Assembly (NCBI GenBank): GCA_034926235.1
Contig: JAYFRE010000051.1
Location: forward strand, 1-45,827
Direction of reading: 5' to 3'
Source: JAYFRE01 sp034926235
GTDB lineage: Bacteria; Pseudomonadota; Alphaproteobacteria; Rhodospirillales; Magnetospirillaceae
DNA: 45,827 nt
Positions 7,591 to 15,280 of this stretch are shown piece by piece; within the stretch, counting starts at the first letter, position 1, and each line of letters starts with the position of its first letter. The notes under the pieces are model-generated. The model did not search any database. It saw only the letters and a list, made by a program, of their open reading frames with translations, and had not been told where the DNA came from. A program made the position numbers and the translations under genes.

Positions 7591-7694
7591 CCGAGATTGT
7601 CTTAAAGGCCCAGATTTCCTACAGTAACGGCATCGGCGTCGGTGATTTTTGCCGCCCGGTCAATGGGGATTGGATGTCAGAACTTGTGTGACTA

Positions 7695-7720
7695 AGGCTC
7701 TCTAGAAACTGGGAGAGCCT
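7695..7720. other. 8-bp inverted repeat in the yjhX leader
   Basis: AGGCTCTC (7695-7702) and GAGAGCCT (7713-7720) are perfect inverted repeats around ten bases, 69 bases before the yjhX start. There is no T-run. It may be an operator or an RNA leader hairpin for the toxin-antitoxin pair. Confidence 0.5.
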
Positions 7721-7753
7721 CGTGACTTCAAAGCCGCCGGGCGCTTATGCGCT

Positions 7754-7773
7754 CGGACGTTTTTGTACGTCCG
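7754..7773. promoter_or_regulatory. Palindrome just upstream of yjhX
   Basis: CGGACGT (7754-7760) and ACGTCCG (7767-7773) are perfect inverted repeats around TTTTGT, ending 15 bases before the ATG of yjhX. The position suits either a protein-bound operator or a hairpin close to the ribosome-binding region that limits toxin translation. Confidence 0.5.
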
Positions 7774-7788
7774 TCATACGAGACATCC

Positions 7789-8052
7789 ATGAATATTTCA
7801 CGCAATGAACAACGTGCCCTGCACGTTCTGGCCCTTGGCGGCCACGTCCTGCACAAACGCGGCGACGGTCCTAAAATCACGTCCGTGACCTGCGTCACGC
7901 GCAACGGAATGATCCTCGCCGATTTCGATCTGACCGTCTTCAAGCGTCTACGTCAGAAACGGCTGATCGAATCCCGGTCGGGCAGCCCATACCGGATATC
8001 CAAACGCGGCCGGATTTTCGTCCGCGCGCAATATGACAATCAAGGAGCATGA
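7789..8052 (+). CDS. yjhX: YjhX/TopAI-family toxin (topoisomerase I inhibitor)
   Basis: This 87-residue protein of the UPF0386/YjhX family begins MNISRNEQRALHVLALGG and contains VTCVTRNGM, the central FDLTVFKRLRQKRLI and the C-terminal SPYRISKRGR-(x)6-QYDNQ, which run parallel to E. coli YjhX over its full length (85 residues there). E. coli YjhX (TopAI) binds and inhibits topoisomerase I and is neutralised by YjhQ. The ATG at 7789 is chosen over an in-frame one at 7747 because it reproduces the family start. The next gene, a GNAT protein, begins one base after its stop, which is the same pairing as yjhX-yjhQ. Two inverted repeats in the leader may regulate it. Confidence 0.9.
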   Translation: MNISRNEQRALHVLALGGHVLHKRGDGPKITSVTCVTRNGMILADFDLTVFKRLRQKRLIESRSGSPYRISKRGRIFVRAQYDNQGA

Positions 8053-8053
8053 C

Positions 8054-8554
8054 ATGCGGATTCGCGATGAAACCGCCGGCGACATTCCGGCAATCAGCCC
8101 GCTCGTCACCGAAGCCTTCCGGATGCTCGTATATTCTTCGGGAACCGAGGCCCGCATCATCGAGACACTGCGGGCGGAAGGCGCGCTCGCCCTCTCGCTC
8201 GTCGCCGAGGAGGACGGCAATGTGGTCGGTCATCTGGCCACCTCGGCAGCACGGATCGGAACGCAAGACGGCTGGGGCCTGATCGGTCCGCTCGCCATTT
8301 CACCCCCCAGGCACCGCCAAGGCATCGGCGCGGCGCTGATGACAGAAGCCCTTCGCCGGTTGCGGCAAACCTGCCGAGGCGCGGCTCTGGTGGGCGATCC
8401 CGCCTATTATGGCCGATTCGGCTTCCGCTCCTTCCCCGGCCTAAGCGTGGCCGGCTGTCCGCCAGAAGTGGTTCAAGCCCTGCCCTTCGACGGCGCCGCA
8501 CCGTGCGGAGAGATGATCCATCACCCGGCGTTCGGCCTGAACCAACCGGCGTAA
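8054..8554 (+). CDS. yjhQ: YjhQ-like GNAT-family acetyltransferase, probable antitoxin partner
   Basis: This 166-residue GNAT protein begins MRIRDETAGDIPAI. The acetyl-CoA loop (motif A) is seen as GPLAISPPRHRQGIGAALM, with the RxxGxG/A pattern at RQGIGA, and it has the YYGRFGF motif of the YhbS-like subgroup. The ATG at 8054 has AAGGAG six bases before it. An ATG 21 bases earlier would overlap yjhX and lacks such a site. The gene follows the YjhX toxin by one base, as yjhQ does in E. coli, where YjhQ counteracts TopAI. Whether antitoxin action needs acetylation is not shown by the sequence, and a general N-acetyltransferase role remains possible. Confidence 0.85.
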   Translation: MRIRDETAGDIPAISPLVTEAFRMLVYSSGTEARIIETLRAEGALALSLVAEEDGNVVGHLATSAARIGTQDGWGLIGPLAISPPRHRQGIGAALMTEALRRLRQTCRGAALVGDPAYYGRFGFRSFPGLSVAGCPPEVVQALPFDGAAPCGEMIHHPAFGLNQPA

Positions 8555-8559
8555 CGAAA

Positions 8560-8596
8560 GGCCGGGCCGTATCTTGCTCAAGGATGCGGCCCGGCC
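8560..8596. terminator. GC-rich hairpin between convergent yjhQ and lysR genes
   Basis: GGCCGGGCCG (8560-8569) and CGGCCCGGCC (8587-8596) are perfect 10-bp inverted repeats. They start five bases after yjhQ and lie between converging genes. There is no T-run, so the terminator call is moderate. Confidence 0.55.
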
Positions 8597-8696
8597 CGAT
8601 CCGCGCGACAGAATTTCCCCATAACCCCGCTGAATCGGCGAAAGCCTAACGCGATTCAATACCGCTATCGAACGATCATTCCCAGACGATGAAACA

Positions 8697-9590
8697 TCAC
8701 TTGCGATAACGCAGTGCGCCAATCAGCGCGGCAAGAGCCGACGGATGCTGCCTGCGGCTGGGATAGTAGAGGTGATAGCCCTCGAAGGTCTTGCGCCAAT
8801 CGGCCAGCACCTCGACAAGCTCTCCGTCGGCGAGATGGCCGGCCACGAAATCGAGCGGCAGATAGGCCAGACCAAATCCGGCGAGGCAAGCCTGGCGCAC
8901 CTGCACGACGCTGGTGAAGACGAGCCTGCCTTGCGTCGTGACGCGCAGGTCTTTTCCACCCTTGCTGAATGTCCAGGCGAAGAACTCGCCGTGGGTAGGC
9001 AGGCGCAGATTGATACAGACATGATCGGACAGGTCTTGCGGCCGTTTCGGCCTTTCCCGCTCCGAGAAGCAGGACGGCGCGCCGACGACGACCATCGGAA
9101 TATCCGGCCCGATGCGCTGCGCGATCATGTCCTTGGACACGAGCTTTCCGCGACGGACACCCGCATCGAAGCGCTCGCGAACGATGTCGGTCCGCCCATA
9201 ATCCGTCACCAGCTCGACGCTGATTTCCGGAAACTCCACCAGAAACCGCTCCAGCGCGGGCCACAGCAGGCTCTGGATCGCATATTCGTCGGCCGAAAGC
9301 CGGATCGTGCCGGATGGTCGCTCTCGCAGGGAACCGAGTTGGGCGAAACCTCGGTCGATCTGTTCCAATGCAGGCGTCACGTCCGATAGGAGCCGCTCAC
9401 CCGCCTCGGTCGGCGACACGTTGCGCGTCGTGCGATTGAGAAGACGGATTCCCACCCGCTCTTCCAGATTGCGCACGGTCTGACTGAGCGCGGACTGGGA
9501 AACGCCGAGCCGCGCGGCCGCCCGCGTGAAGCTGCCTTCTTCTGCAACGACCACAAAGGCGTTCAGATCGCGAAGATTCTCATTGGACAT
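8697..9590 (-). CDS. LysR-family transcriptional regulator
   Basis: This 297-residue protein has a normal LysR architecture. The N-terminal winged helix-turn-helix (about 4-63) includes FVVVAEEGSFTRAAARLG and SQSALSQTVRNLEERVG. A periplasmic-binding-protein-like effector domain follows, with features usual for the CrgA/AaeR-like group (RNVSPTEAGERLL, SGTIRLSADEYA, RQACLAGFGLAYLPLD). It is divergent from the dienelactone-hydrolase-like gene, with 115 bases between the starts containing a TAATC-N10-GATTA palindrome. It is therefore the likely regulator of that neighbour and of itself. The effector is unknown. Confidence 0.95.
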   Translation of the reverse strand: MSNENLRDLNAFVVVAEEGSFTRAAARLGVSQSALSQTVRNLEERVGIRLLNRTTRNVSPTEAGERLLSDVTPALEQIDRGFAQLGSLRERPSGTIRLSADEYAIQSLLWPALERFLVEFPEISVELVTDYGRTDIVRERFDAGVRRGKLVSKDMIAQRIGPDIPMVVVGAPSCFSERERPKRPQDLSDHVCINLRLPTHGEFFAWTFSKGGKDLRVTTQGRLVFTSVVQVRQACLAGFGLAYLPLDFVAGHLADGELVEVLADWRKTFEGYHLYYPSRRQHPSALAALIGALRYRK

Positions 9591-9603
9591 TCATAAGCCC
9601 AGC

Positions 9604-9623
9604 TAATCATAGCATACAGATTA
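9604..9623. promoter_or_regulatory. Candidate LysR-type binding palindrome
   Basis: TAATC (9604-9608) and GATTA (9619-9623) are inverted repeats separated by ten bases, in the divergent promoter region of the LysR gene and the hydrolase gene. Size and place fit a LysR recognition site. Confidence 0.5.
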
Positions 9624-9705
9624 TCCTGTCTAATCCAATTCCTGCGCACGCGCTATCTTTCGCGTCAACTGAGTGAACCCGCTTGAACAGAGAAGGAGGC
9701 CGAAC

Positions 9706-10629
9706 ATGAAACCTGTGACGTTCAGGAACAAGACCTGGGACGTGGCCGCCAATCTCCACTTGCCCGACAGCTTCGATAAATTGAAGAAATACCCGGCCAT
9801 CGTCGTGGCTCACCCGATCAGTTCCTGCAAAGAACAGACCGCCGCGATCTACGCGTCGAAGCTGGCCGAACTGGGCTACCTCTGCCTGGCGTTCGATGCT
9901 TCCACGCAGGGCGCGAGCGGCGGGCTCGGCAAATATCTGGAGGACCCGGCGACTCGCATCGAGGATTTCCACTGTGCGGTCGACTATCTTGTGACGCTGG
10001 ATTTCGTCGATGAGAGCCGCATCGGCGTACTCGGCATCTGCGGTGGCGGCGCCTACGCCGTGAATGCGGCAATGACCGAGCGCCGCTTCAAGGCGGTCGG
10101 AACAGTTGTGGCCGCCAACTATGGCCGGATCTGCCGCGAAGGCGACCTGACACCCGACGCTGCGATCAAAGCGCTGGAAGGCATCAGCGCGCAACGCACG
10201 GCCGAGGCACGCGGAGCAGAACCGGCGCTCACCGCCTATATCCCGCAATCCAAAGCGCAGCTTGAATCCTATGGCATTACGGACGTCGATGTGGTCGAGG
10301 CGGTGGAGTATTACACCACGCAGCGCGGCCAGAAACCCGGCTCGCCCAACAAGCTGAACGTCGTCAGCACCGGCGCAGCCTTCGCCTGGGATGCGTTTCA
10401 TCTGGCCGAGAAACTGCTGACCCAGCCTCTGCAGATTATTGTTGGCGGCGGCCAAACGGGCGGCTTCCGCTCCTACCGCGACGGCTTCGAATTATTCAAC
10501 AAGGCGCGATCCGAAAAGAAGAGCATCCTCGTCGTTCCCGGCGCCACGCATTACGACATGTACGACAAGCCCGATTGCGTCGATCAGGCTATTGCGAGGC
10601 TTAAGGAGTTCTACGGCGAGTGTCTCTGA
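9706..10629 (+). CDS. Alpha/beta hydrolase, dienelactone-hydrolase-like, with cysteine nucleophile
   Basis: This 307-residue alpha/beta hydrolase belongs to the YcjY/dienelactone-hydrolase-like group. The nucleophile elbow reads LGICGGGAY, so the nucleophile is Cys112 rather than serine. A later acid and the histidine in GATHYDMYDK complete the probable triad. The early AHPISSCKEQ contributes the oxyanion-hole region. No signal peptide is visible, so it should act in the cytoplasm. The ATG at 9706 has AAGGAGG six bases before it. An upstream in-frame ATG at 9673 is rejected. It is divergent from the LysR gene, probably its regulator. The substrate is unknown. A hydrolytic role in degrading an ester or lactone is inferred from the family. 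Confidence 0.9.
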   Translation: MKPVTFRNKTWDVAANLHLPDSFDKLKKYPAIVVAHPISSCKEQTAAIYASKLAELGYLCLAFDASTQGASGGLGKYLEDPATRIEDFHCAVDYLVTLDFVDESRIGVLGICGGGAYAVNAAMTERRFKAVGTVVAANYGRICREGDLTPDAAIKALEGISAQRTAEARGAEPALTAYIPQSKAQLESYGITDVDVVEAVEYYTTQRGQKPGSPNKLNVVSTGAAFAWDAFHLAEKLLTQPLQIIVGGGQTGGFRSYRDGFELFNKARSEKKSILVVPGATHYDMYDKPDCVDQAIARLKEFYGECL

Positions 10630-10783
10630 GCCGACGCAGTCCAACGTTCATGAGAAGGTTGCAGGCGCGGGAACCAAAGCGTCCTTGCGTTTATAAACGA
10701 GCCGGAACCGTTGAGAACGAGGCGGGCCTGTCCTCTCTCGGTACAGAAGCACTGTTCAGGCGGCCCGCTCACAGTGTGAGGAG

Positions 10784-10972
10784 GTGAGTTCGCCGCTGCT
10801 CCGTCGTCGGAAAGCAGGCCGTTATTCGCTCGAAGGCCATCCTGAAGAAACTCTCGGACTCATGGCCGAGCGAGAAGGCGTGCGCAGCGACGCCATCAAT
10901 CCAGTTGAGGCCGAGCGTCTGTGGAAGCTGTCGGTCACGCTGACCGGCATCGACGCCTTTGGCAAAACGTAA
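10784..10972 (+). pseudogene. Possible C-terminal remnant of an unidentified gene
   Basis: In this stretch a plus-strand frame contains well-formed protein sequence (GLMAEREGV, then INPVEAERLWKLSVTLTG) ending IDAFGKT with a TAA at 10970-10972. The part before about 10840 looks like unrelated DNA joined in frame. It seems to be the tail of a longer lost gene, possibly an oxidoreductase like its neighbour. I do not recognise the family firmly. It lies 53 bases before the intact SDR gene and has no clear ribosome-binding site. Confidence 0.35.
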
Positions 10973-11025
10973 GACGACAGGCCCGCCGGTCTCAAATCTC
11001 TCGAACAAAACCTAAGGAGGTTCCC

Positions 11026-11886
11026 ATGAGCAAAGTATGGTTCATCACCGGCGCATCGTCCGGTTTCGGCAAGGCGCTGGCCGAGGCCGTTCTGGCCAAG
11101 AGCGACAGCGTAGCGCTCACCGCGCGCCGGCTGAAGCCGCTGCAAGCGATCGCGGCCACCCATGGCGAGCGCGCCCTGGCGCTGAAGCTGGACGTGACCG
11201 AAGCTGCCTCGCGCACGGCCGCACTGAAGGCAGCGACCGAAAAGTTCGGTCGCATTGATGTGCTGGCCAACATCGCCGGCGCCGGCTCCTACGGTGCGCT
11301 GGAGGAGTTCACCTCCGAGCAGATTCTCGCACAGATGGAGCTGAACTTCTTCGCCGCCGCCGAGCTGTCGCGCGAGGTGCTCCCGCAGATGCGCGCGCAG
11401 AAATCCGGCCACATCCTCAACTTGACGAGCATCGCCGGTCTCGTGGCCTTTCCCGGCAGCGGCCTCTACAATGCGTCGAAGTTCGCGCTGGAGGGCTTCA
11501 CCGAGGCGCTGCACCATGAGGTCAAGCCCTTCGGCATCCGCGTGACGCTGATCGAGCCGGGTGCCTTCCGTACCGGATTCGCGGGCAGTGCAGCCATGAA
11601 AGCCAAGATCCGGATTGCTGACTACGCGCCGCTGGATGCGGATATGGACGCGTACTACGCGTCCCAGGACGGGCGGCAGATGGGCGATCCCGCCAAGGGT
11701 GCGCATGTCATCATCGACATGGTGGAGAGCGGCACAGCCCCGGTGCGTCTGATGCTGGGTGAAGACGCTTACCATCTGTGGGAGGACGCAGTCGCATCGC
11801 GTAACCGCGACCTCGCGGTGTGGCAGGCACGGGGCAAGGACACGACTATTCCGGGCGCGGTGAAGAACACGGCTCAAGCACTCTGA
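11026..11886 (+). CDS. Short-chain dehydrogenase/reductase (SDR), classical type
   Basis: This 286-residue classical SDR has the NAD(P)-binding glycine motif TGASSGFG at 8-15, ANIAGAG in place of the more usual NNAG, the catalytic serine in NLTSIAG, and the YNASK (YxxxK) pair. After the catalytic lysine it has the typical PFGIRVTLIEPGAFRTGF. ARR following the second strand suggests a preference for NADP. The ATG at 11026 is selected because AAGGAGG lies six bases before it. A longer frame from 10921 is out of family. It follows the hydrolase/LysR block, but 396 bases separate it from the hydrolase, so a shared transcript is not certain. The substrate is unknown. Confidence 0.93.
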   Translation: MSKVWFITGASSGFGKALAEAVLAKSDSVALTARRLKPLQAIAATHGERALALKLDVTEAASRTAALKAATEKFGRIDVLANIAGAGSYGALEEFTSEQILAQMELNFFAAAELSREVLPQMRAQKSGHILNLTSIAGLVAFPGSGLYNASKFALEGFTEALHHEVKPFGIRVTLIEPGAFRTGFAGSAAMKAKIRIADYAPLDADMDAYYASQDGRQMGDPAKGAHVIIDMVESGTAPVRLMLGEDAYHLWEDAVASRNRDLAVWQARGKDTTIPGAVKNTAQAL

Positions 11887-12255
11887 TGAAAAATTGGGGA
11901 GAAACAAAGCTACCGCCATTCAAGACGGCTGCTCTTCAATGCCCGCGCGGCGGGTTGGCGTGGTGTCGTTCGCGCGGTGGCGCCGCCAGGGCAAAGGCGT
12001 CATCGCCCGCCGGTTCGATCCGCAAGGTGGCGTTCGGGGACCGAGCAGGAACTTGACCTGCGCAGTGGCGTTGCCGGTTGCATTTGGTCGGGCGCGATGC
12101 CGCAAGCGGTCAGCACATCCACCGGCGCGATCATGACCGGGTCGTCTGCTCATACGCCGCCGCCGATGAAGATACTGCCGCCGCTCGTCCTCCGCTCCTT
12201 ACTCGGGCGTAGTTCCGGCGATTATCGGCAGCAATGGAAGGTAATCGGTGGAAAA
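11887..12255. other. Intergenic region before tRNA-Arg, nothing supported
   Basis: Short frames occur on both strands (for instance 11894-12136 plus and 11920-12153 minus), but none has a family motif, a good start site or coding-like continuity. This may be decayed accessory DNA between the SDR gene and the tRNA. I see no att-like repeat of the tRNA end here. Confidence 0.5.
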
Positions 12256-12332
12256 TGGCGCGCCCGAAGAGATTCGAACTCCTAACCCTCAGATCCGTAG
12301 TCTGATGCTCTATCCAATTGAGCTACGGGCGC
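12256..12332 (-). tRNA. tRNA-Arg, anticodon ACG
   Basis: The minus strand folds as a cloverleaf. The acceptor stem GCGCCCG pairs with CGGGCGC, the D arm is GCTC/GAGC, and the anticodon stem TCAGA/TCTGA carries loop CTACGGA, giving anticodon ACG (read as ICG, Arg CGN codons). The T arm is AGGAG-TTCGAAT-CTCTT with one wobble pair. The CCA is encoded after discriminator G. The length is 77 bases. Confidence 0.96.
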
Positions 12333-12639
12333 GCATGCCATCGCGGAAGAGCAATTATCTCCCTGACGACGAGGCCGGGAACATACTCAAAAGTCAGGCC
12401 TTCTAGCAAGGCAAAAATTTCAGCTTTCGACGATAAGCTTTTCAGCGGACTGAATCGAGGCTGCGAATCCGGCCTTGTGGCCCCAAGACGGTTTGAGTAC
12501 ACTCACCGGTAAGTTTTGCTGGGGGAGCAAACGTCTTTTCTCTGCGCGAGAAAAATCATCCCTGCGCGAGAAAATTTAAAGCAATCGACCCGGCCGCATC
12601 GAACATAACCCGCGAGTCTCTCTAAGGTGTCAAGCTAAC
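12333..12639. other. Intergenic region between tRNA-Arg and the lipoprotein gene
   Basis: This stretch holds the tRNA-Arg promoter (a GATAAT -10-like box is visible on the minus strand near 12345) and the upstream region of the lipoprotein gene, with a duplicated 13-base motif at 12542-12574. No coding sequence is supported. Confidence 0.5.
12542..12574 (+). repeat. Two direct copies of a 13-base motif, 20 bases apart
   Basis: CTGCGCGAGAAAA occurs at 12542-12554 and again at 12562-12574. The repeat distance of 20 bases is about two helical turns, which places both copies on the same face of the DNA, 66 bases before the lipoprotein start. It could be a tandem activator or repressor site. Confidence 0.6.
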
Positions 12640-13758
12640 ATGGCCATCCTAAGAACACATATTGCCGTGGCCGCCGCGGCTCTTCTCGTCGGCAGCTGCA
12701 CGTTCGCGAACGATGCGCTGTTTCCCAGCCTGACACCCAACGACCTCGGCTCCACCGAGTCCGGGCAGTCGTCAGTGCCGCCGCCGGTGGCGGTCGCCGA
12801 AAGCCAGGGAATCGACAGCGCCACCCTGTCGGCGCTCAAGGTCAGCGCCGGCCCGGAAACCGGCACCTTCGTCGGACAGAAGGTTTCCGCGCTCAGAAGC
12901 GATCTTTCGCGGCTGCAATCGACGCTCGCCGCCCAGAATGGCCAGTTGCAGCAAATCCGGGCCCGGACCACACAGGACACCGCGCGCTATAACGGCACCG
13001 TCGCCGCCATCAACACCCGTCTGCAGTTGGGCACCACGCCCGGCAACCCGATCCTGACCCGCCAGTGGAATGAAGCCCAGGGCGAGCTTAACCAGGTCGG
13101 CGACGACGTGTTGCAATTGAGCCGTTTGTCCAGCGACGTCGCTTCGACCTCCGGCATGGCCGCCTATCTGCTCGATTCGGTCCGCGCCGCCCGCGCCCTG
13201 CCCGGCGCGGTGGACGAAGACCATCGCCAGCTTCGCGCGCTGGAAGACGACACCAACGCCACCACCGTGCTGATCGAACGTCTGCTGGGCGAAATCGCCG
13301 GCGACATCCAGCGTCAGCAATATTATGTCAATTACGAACGCGCCAATCTCAACGCCTTGGCAGTCGGCATCAAGAACGGCCAGTTCTACGGCCGCTCCTT
13401 GAATGACAGCCGCCAGCCGGTGGACAGCCAGCCGATCGCCGGCGGGCCTGCGCCGGGTGAAAAGCCGTTGGTGATCATCCGGTTCGACCGCCACAATGTG
13501 GCGTATGAGGATGCGCTTTATACCGCCGTGCGCAGCGCTCTCGACCGCCGCCCCAACGCCGTCTTCGACGTGGTCGCCATGGCTCCCACCTCCGGCACGC
13601 CGGGCAGCGTCGCCATCGGCGGCACCAATGCGCGCCGCAACGCCGATTCCGTCGTCCGCTCGCTGACCCAGATGGGCCTGCCGCAGGATCGCATCCGCCA
13701 GTCTGCGGCGCAGAACGCCCAGGCCAGTTCGGGCGAAGTCCAGGTCTTCGTGCGTTAA
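12640..13758 (+). CDS. Uncharacterised lipoprotein with coiled-coil middle and OmpA-like C-terminus
   Basis: This 372-residue protein starts with a lipoprotein signal peptide (MAILRTHIAVAAAALLVGSC), with Cys20 as the likely lipidated residue. A long alpha-helical, coiled-coil-like region follows (about 75-240; KVSALRSDLSRLQSTLAAQN and similar). The last 100 residues (from EKPLVIIRFDRHNVAY) resemble an OmpA-like fold, with the RRNADSVVRSLTQMGLPQDRI stretch in the usual place, although key peptidoglycan-binding residues are not clearly all present. It would be anchored in the outer membrane or inner-membrane outer leaflet and reach into the periplasm. I do not recognise a named gene. It is probably monocistronic, followed by a strong bidirectional terminator. 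Confidence 0.85.
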   Translation: MAILRTHIAVAAAALLVGSCTFANDALFPSLTPNDLGSTESGQSSVPPPVAVAESQGIDSATLSALKVSAGPETGTFVGQKVSALRSDLSRLQSTLAAQNGQLQQIRARTTQDTARYNGTVAAINTRLQLGTTPGNPILTRQWNEAQGELNQVGDDVLQLSRLSSDVASTSGMAAYLLDSVRAARALPGAVDEDHRQLRALEDDTNATTVLIERLLGEIAGDIQRQQYYVNYERANLNALAVGIKNGQFYGRSLNDSRQPVDSQPIAGGPAPGEKPLVIIRFDRHNVAYEDALYTAVRSALDRRPNAVFDVVAMAPTSGTPGSVAIGGTNARRNADSVVRSLTQMGLPQDRIRQSAAQNAQASSGEVQVFVR

Positions 13759-13785
13759 GCACCCGCCTGGAATCGATTATCCGTT

Positions 13786-13816
13786 AAAAACGCCGGCCCT
13801 TCATGCCGGCGTTTTT
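13786..13816. terminator. Bidirectional intrinsic terminator
   Basis: AAAAA, then CGCCGGC (13791-13797), a 7-base loop, GCCGGCG (13805-13811) and TTTTT. It is a textbook symmetrical terminator 27 bases after the lipoprotein stop and before gpt. Confidence 0.92.
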
Positions 13817-13853
13817 ATGCTCCCCCTTCATAAACAGAGACATCAAGAAATCG

Positions 13854-14333
13854 ATGAGCGAGGAAAACGCCAAGGTTGCGGTCATCAAGATCGGCTGGGA
13901 CGCATTGCATCGCGACGCCATCATCCTGGCCCAGAAGCTGCGCAATAAAGGTCCCTTCAAGGGCATTATCGCCGTCGCCCGGGGCGGACTGACTCCGGCT
14001 GCGATCGTCGCGCGGGAATTGGGCATCCATCTGGTCGATACGGTGTGCATCTCGACCTATGACGACCGCAAGCAGCGCGATGGCGAAGCCCTGGTCTTAA
14101 AACCGGTGGAAGGCGACGGCACCGGCTGGCTGGTCGTCGATGATCTGGTCGATACCGGCAACACCTTCCGCCATCTGCACAAAATGCTGCCCAACGCCCA
14201 TTACGCCGCCGTTTATGTCAAACCCGGCGCGCAGGACACGGTGGACACCACCGTCATCCCGATCGAACCCGACATCTGGCTGGTTTTCCCGTGGGAAGAC
14301 GATCCGCCGAGCTGGCAGATGAAGCGCAACTGA
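13854..14333 (+). CDS. gpt: Xanthine (guanine) phosphoribosyltransferase
   Basis: This 159-residue type I phosphoribosyltransferase is close in length to E. coli Gpt (152). It converts xanthine or guanine with PRPP to XMP or GMP in purine salvage. The PRPP loop reads VVDDLVDTGNT, and GIIAVARGGLTPA forms the upstream pyrophosphate loop. WLVFPWED matches the Gpt C-terminal base-binding region. The ATG at 13854 gives a family-like start (MSEENAKVAVIKIGWDAL). An in-frame ATG at 13803 lies inside the terminator and is rejected. It ends before a hairpin shared with convergent panC. Confidence 0.93.
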   Translation: MSEENAKVAVIKIGWDALHRDAIILAQKLRNKGPFKGIIAVARGGLTPAAIVARELGIHLVDTVCISTYDDRKQRDGEALVLKPVEGDGTGWLVVDDLVDTGNTFRHLHKMLPNAHYAAVYVKPGAQDTVDTTVIPIEPDIWLVFPWEDDPPSWQMKRN

Positions 14334-14346
14334 ACCGGACGATTTC

Positions 14347-14386
14347 GGGTAGGGGCTGACCGCGCTTGCGGACGAGGTCCCTACCC
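14347..14386. terminator. Hairpin between convergent gpt and panC
   Basis: GGGTAGGG (14347-14354) and CCCTACCC (14379-14386) are perfect inverted repeats. The right arm covers the panC stop codon. It lies 14 bases after gpt. There is no T-run, so it is a probable but unproven terminator. Confidence 0.5.
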
Positions 14387-15250
14387 GTTCAGGGATGGGA
14401 CCGGCACATTGTCGATCAGGCGCGTGCGTCCCAGATGGGCGGCGGCCAGAATGCGGCCCGGACCGTCCAGCCGCTCCAACCGGGCCAGACTGTCGGGGTG
14501 CCTGGTTTCCAGATAATCGATCGAACCGAAGCCGGCGGCCTCGATCTGACGCCGGCCCCATTCTTCCTGTCCGGCGATGTCCGCGCCTTGCGCCATATTT
14601 TCCGCCATGGCCGAAAGGATGCGGAACAAGGCCGGAGCCGCCGCGCGTTCCGCCGCCGACAGATAGGCGTTGCGTGAACTCAAGGCCAGACCATCGGCCT
14701 CGCGCACCGTCGCCACGCCCTGGATGCGCACCGGAATATCCAGATCCAGCGCCAGACGGCGGATGACCTGAAGCTGCTGATAATCCTTTTCGCCGAACAG
14801 GGCGACGTCGGGCAGCACACGCAGCAACAGCTTGGCGACCACGGTAGCGACGCCGGCGAAATGACCGGGGCGCGAGACGCCGCACAAACCTTCCGACACG
14901 CCGCCGACCGTGATTCTTGTCGCGAAACCTTGCGGATACATGGTTTCGACCGTCGGCGCATGCACCAGACTGGCCCCGGCCTGGGACAAAAGCGCGACGT
15001 CATCATCGAGACGGCGGGGATAGGCGTCGAAATCCTCGTTCGGGGCAAACTGCGTCGGATTGACGAAGATCGAAACCACGACCCGGTCCGCCTGTTCCAA
15101 TCCCCGGCGCACCAATGTCAGATGGCCCTCATGCAGCGCACCCATGGTCGGCACCAATGCGACCTTAAGCCCCCGGGCGCGCCAATCTTGAATTTTTGCG
15201 CGCAAGGCTTCGGGTGCGACGATGACGGGAATGGACAGAGAAGAGATCAC
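14381..15250 (-). CDS. panC: Pantothenate synthetase
   Basis: This protein of about 289 residues joins pantoate and beta-alanine to pantothenate with ATP, the last step of pantothenate synthesis. The HIGH-like signature reads PTMGALHEGHL, followed by VSIFVNPTQFAPNEDF. GEKDYQQLQVIRR and LALSSRNAYLS (the KMSKS-equivalent region) are conserved. Both GTG 15259 and GTG 15250 can serve as starts. I prefer 15250 because AAAGGG lies eight bases before it, while it is only one base from the other. It follows panB by about 30 bases on the same strand, forming a panBC operon. Confidence 0.93.
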   Translation of the reverse strand: MISSLSIPVIVAPEALRAKIQDWRARGLKVALVPTMGALHEGHLTLVRRGLEQADRVVVSIFVNPTQFAPNEDFDAYPRRLDDDVALLSQAGASLVHAPTVETMYPQGFATRITVGGVSEGLCGVSRPGHFAGVATVVAKLLLRVLPDVALFGEKDYQQLQVIRRLALDLDIPVRIQGVATVREADGLALSSRNAYLSAAERAAAPALFRILSAMAENMAQGADIAGQEEWGRRQIEAAGFGSIDYLETRHPDSLARLERLDGPGRILAAAHLGRTRLIDNVPVPSLNG

Positions 15251-15280
15251 GAGGCACACCCTTTGGCTTTGGCCCAGCCG

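Noticed and set aside
5764..12332. Integrated element using tRNA-Ala or tRNA-Arg as attachment site
   Set aside because: I found no integrase gene and no second copy of either tRNA 3' end in the interval.
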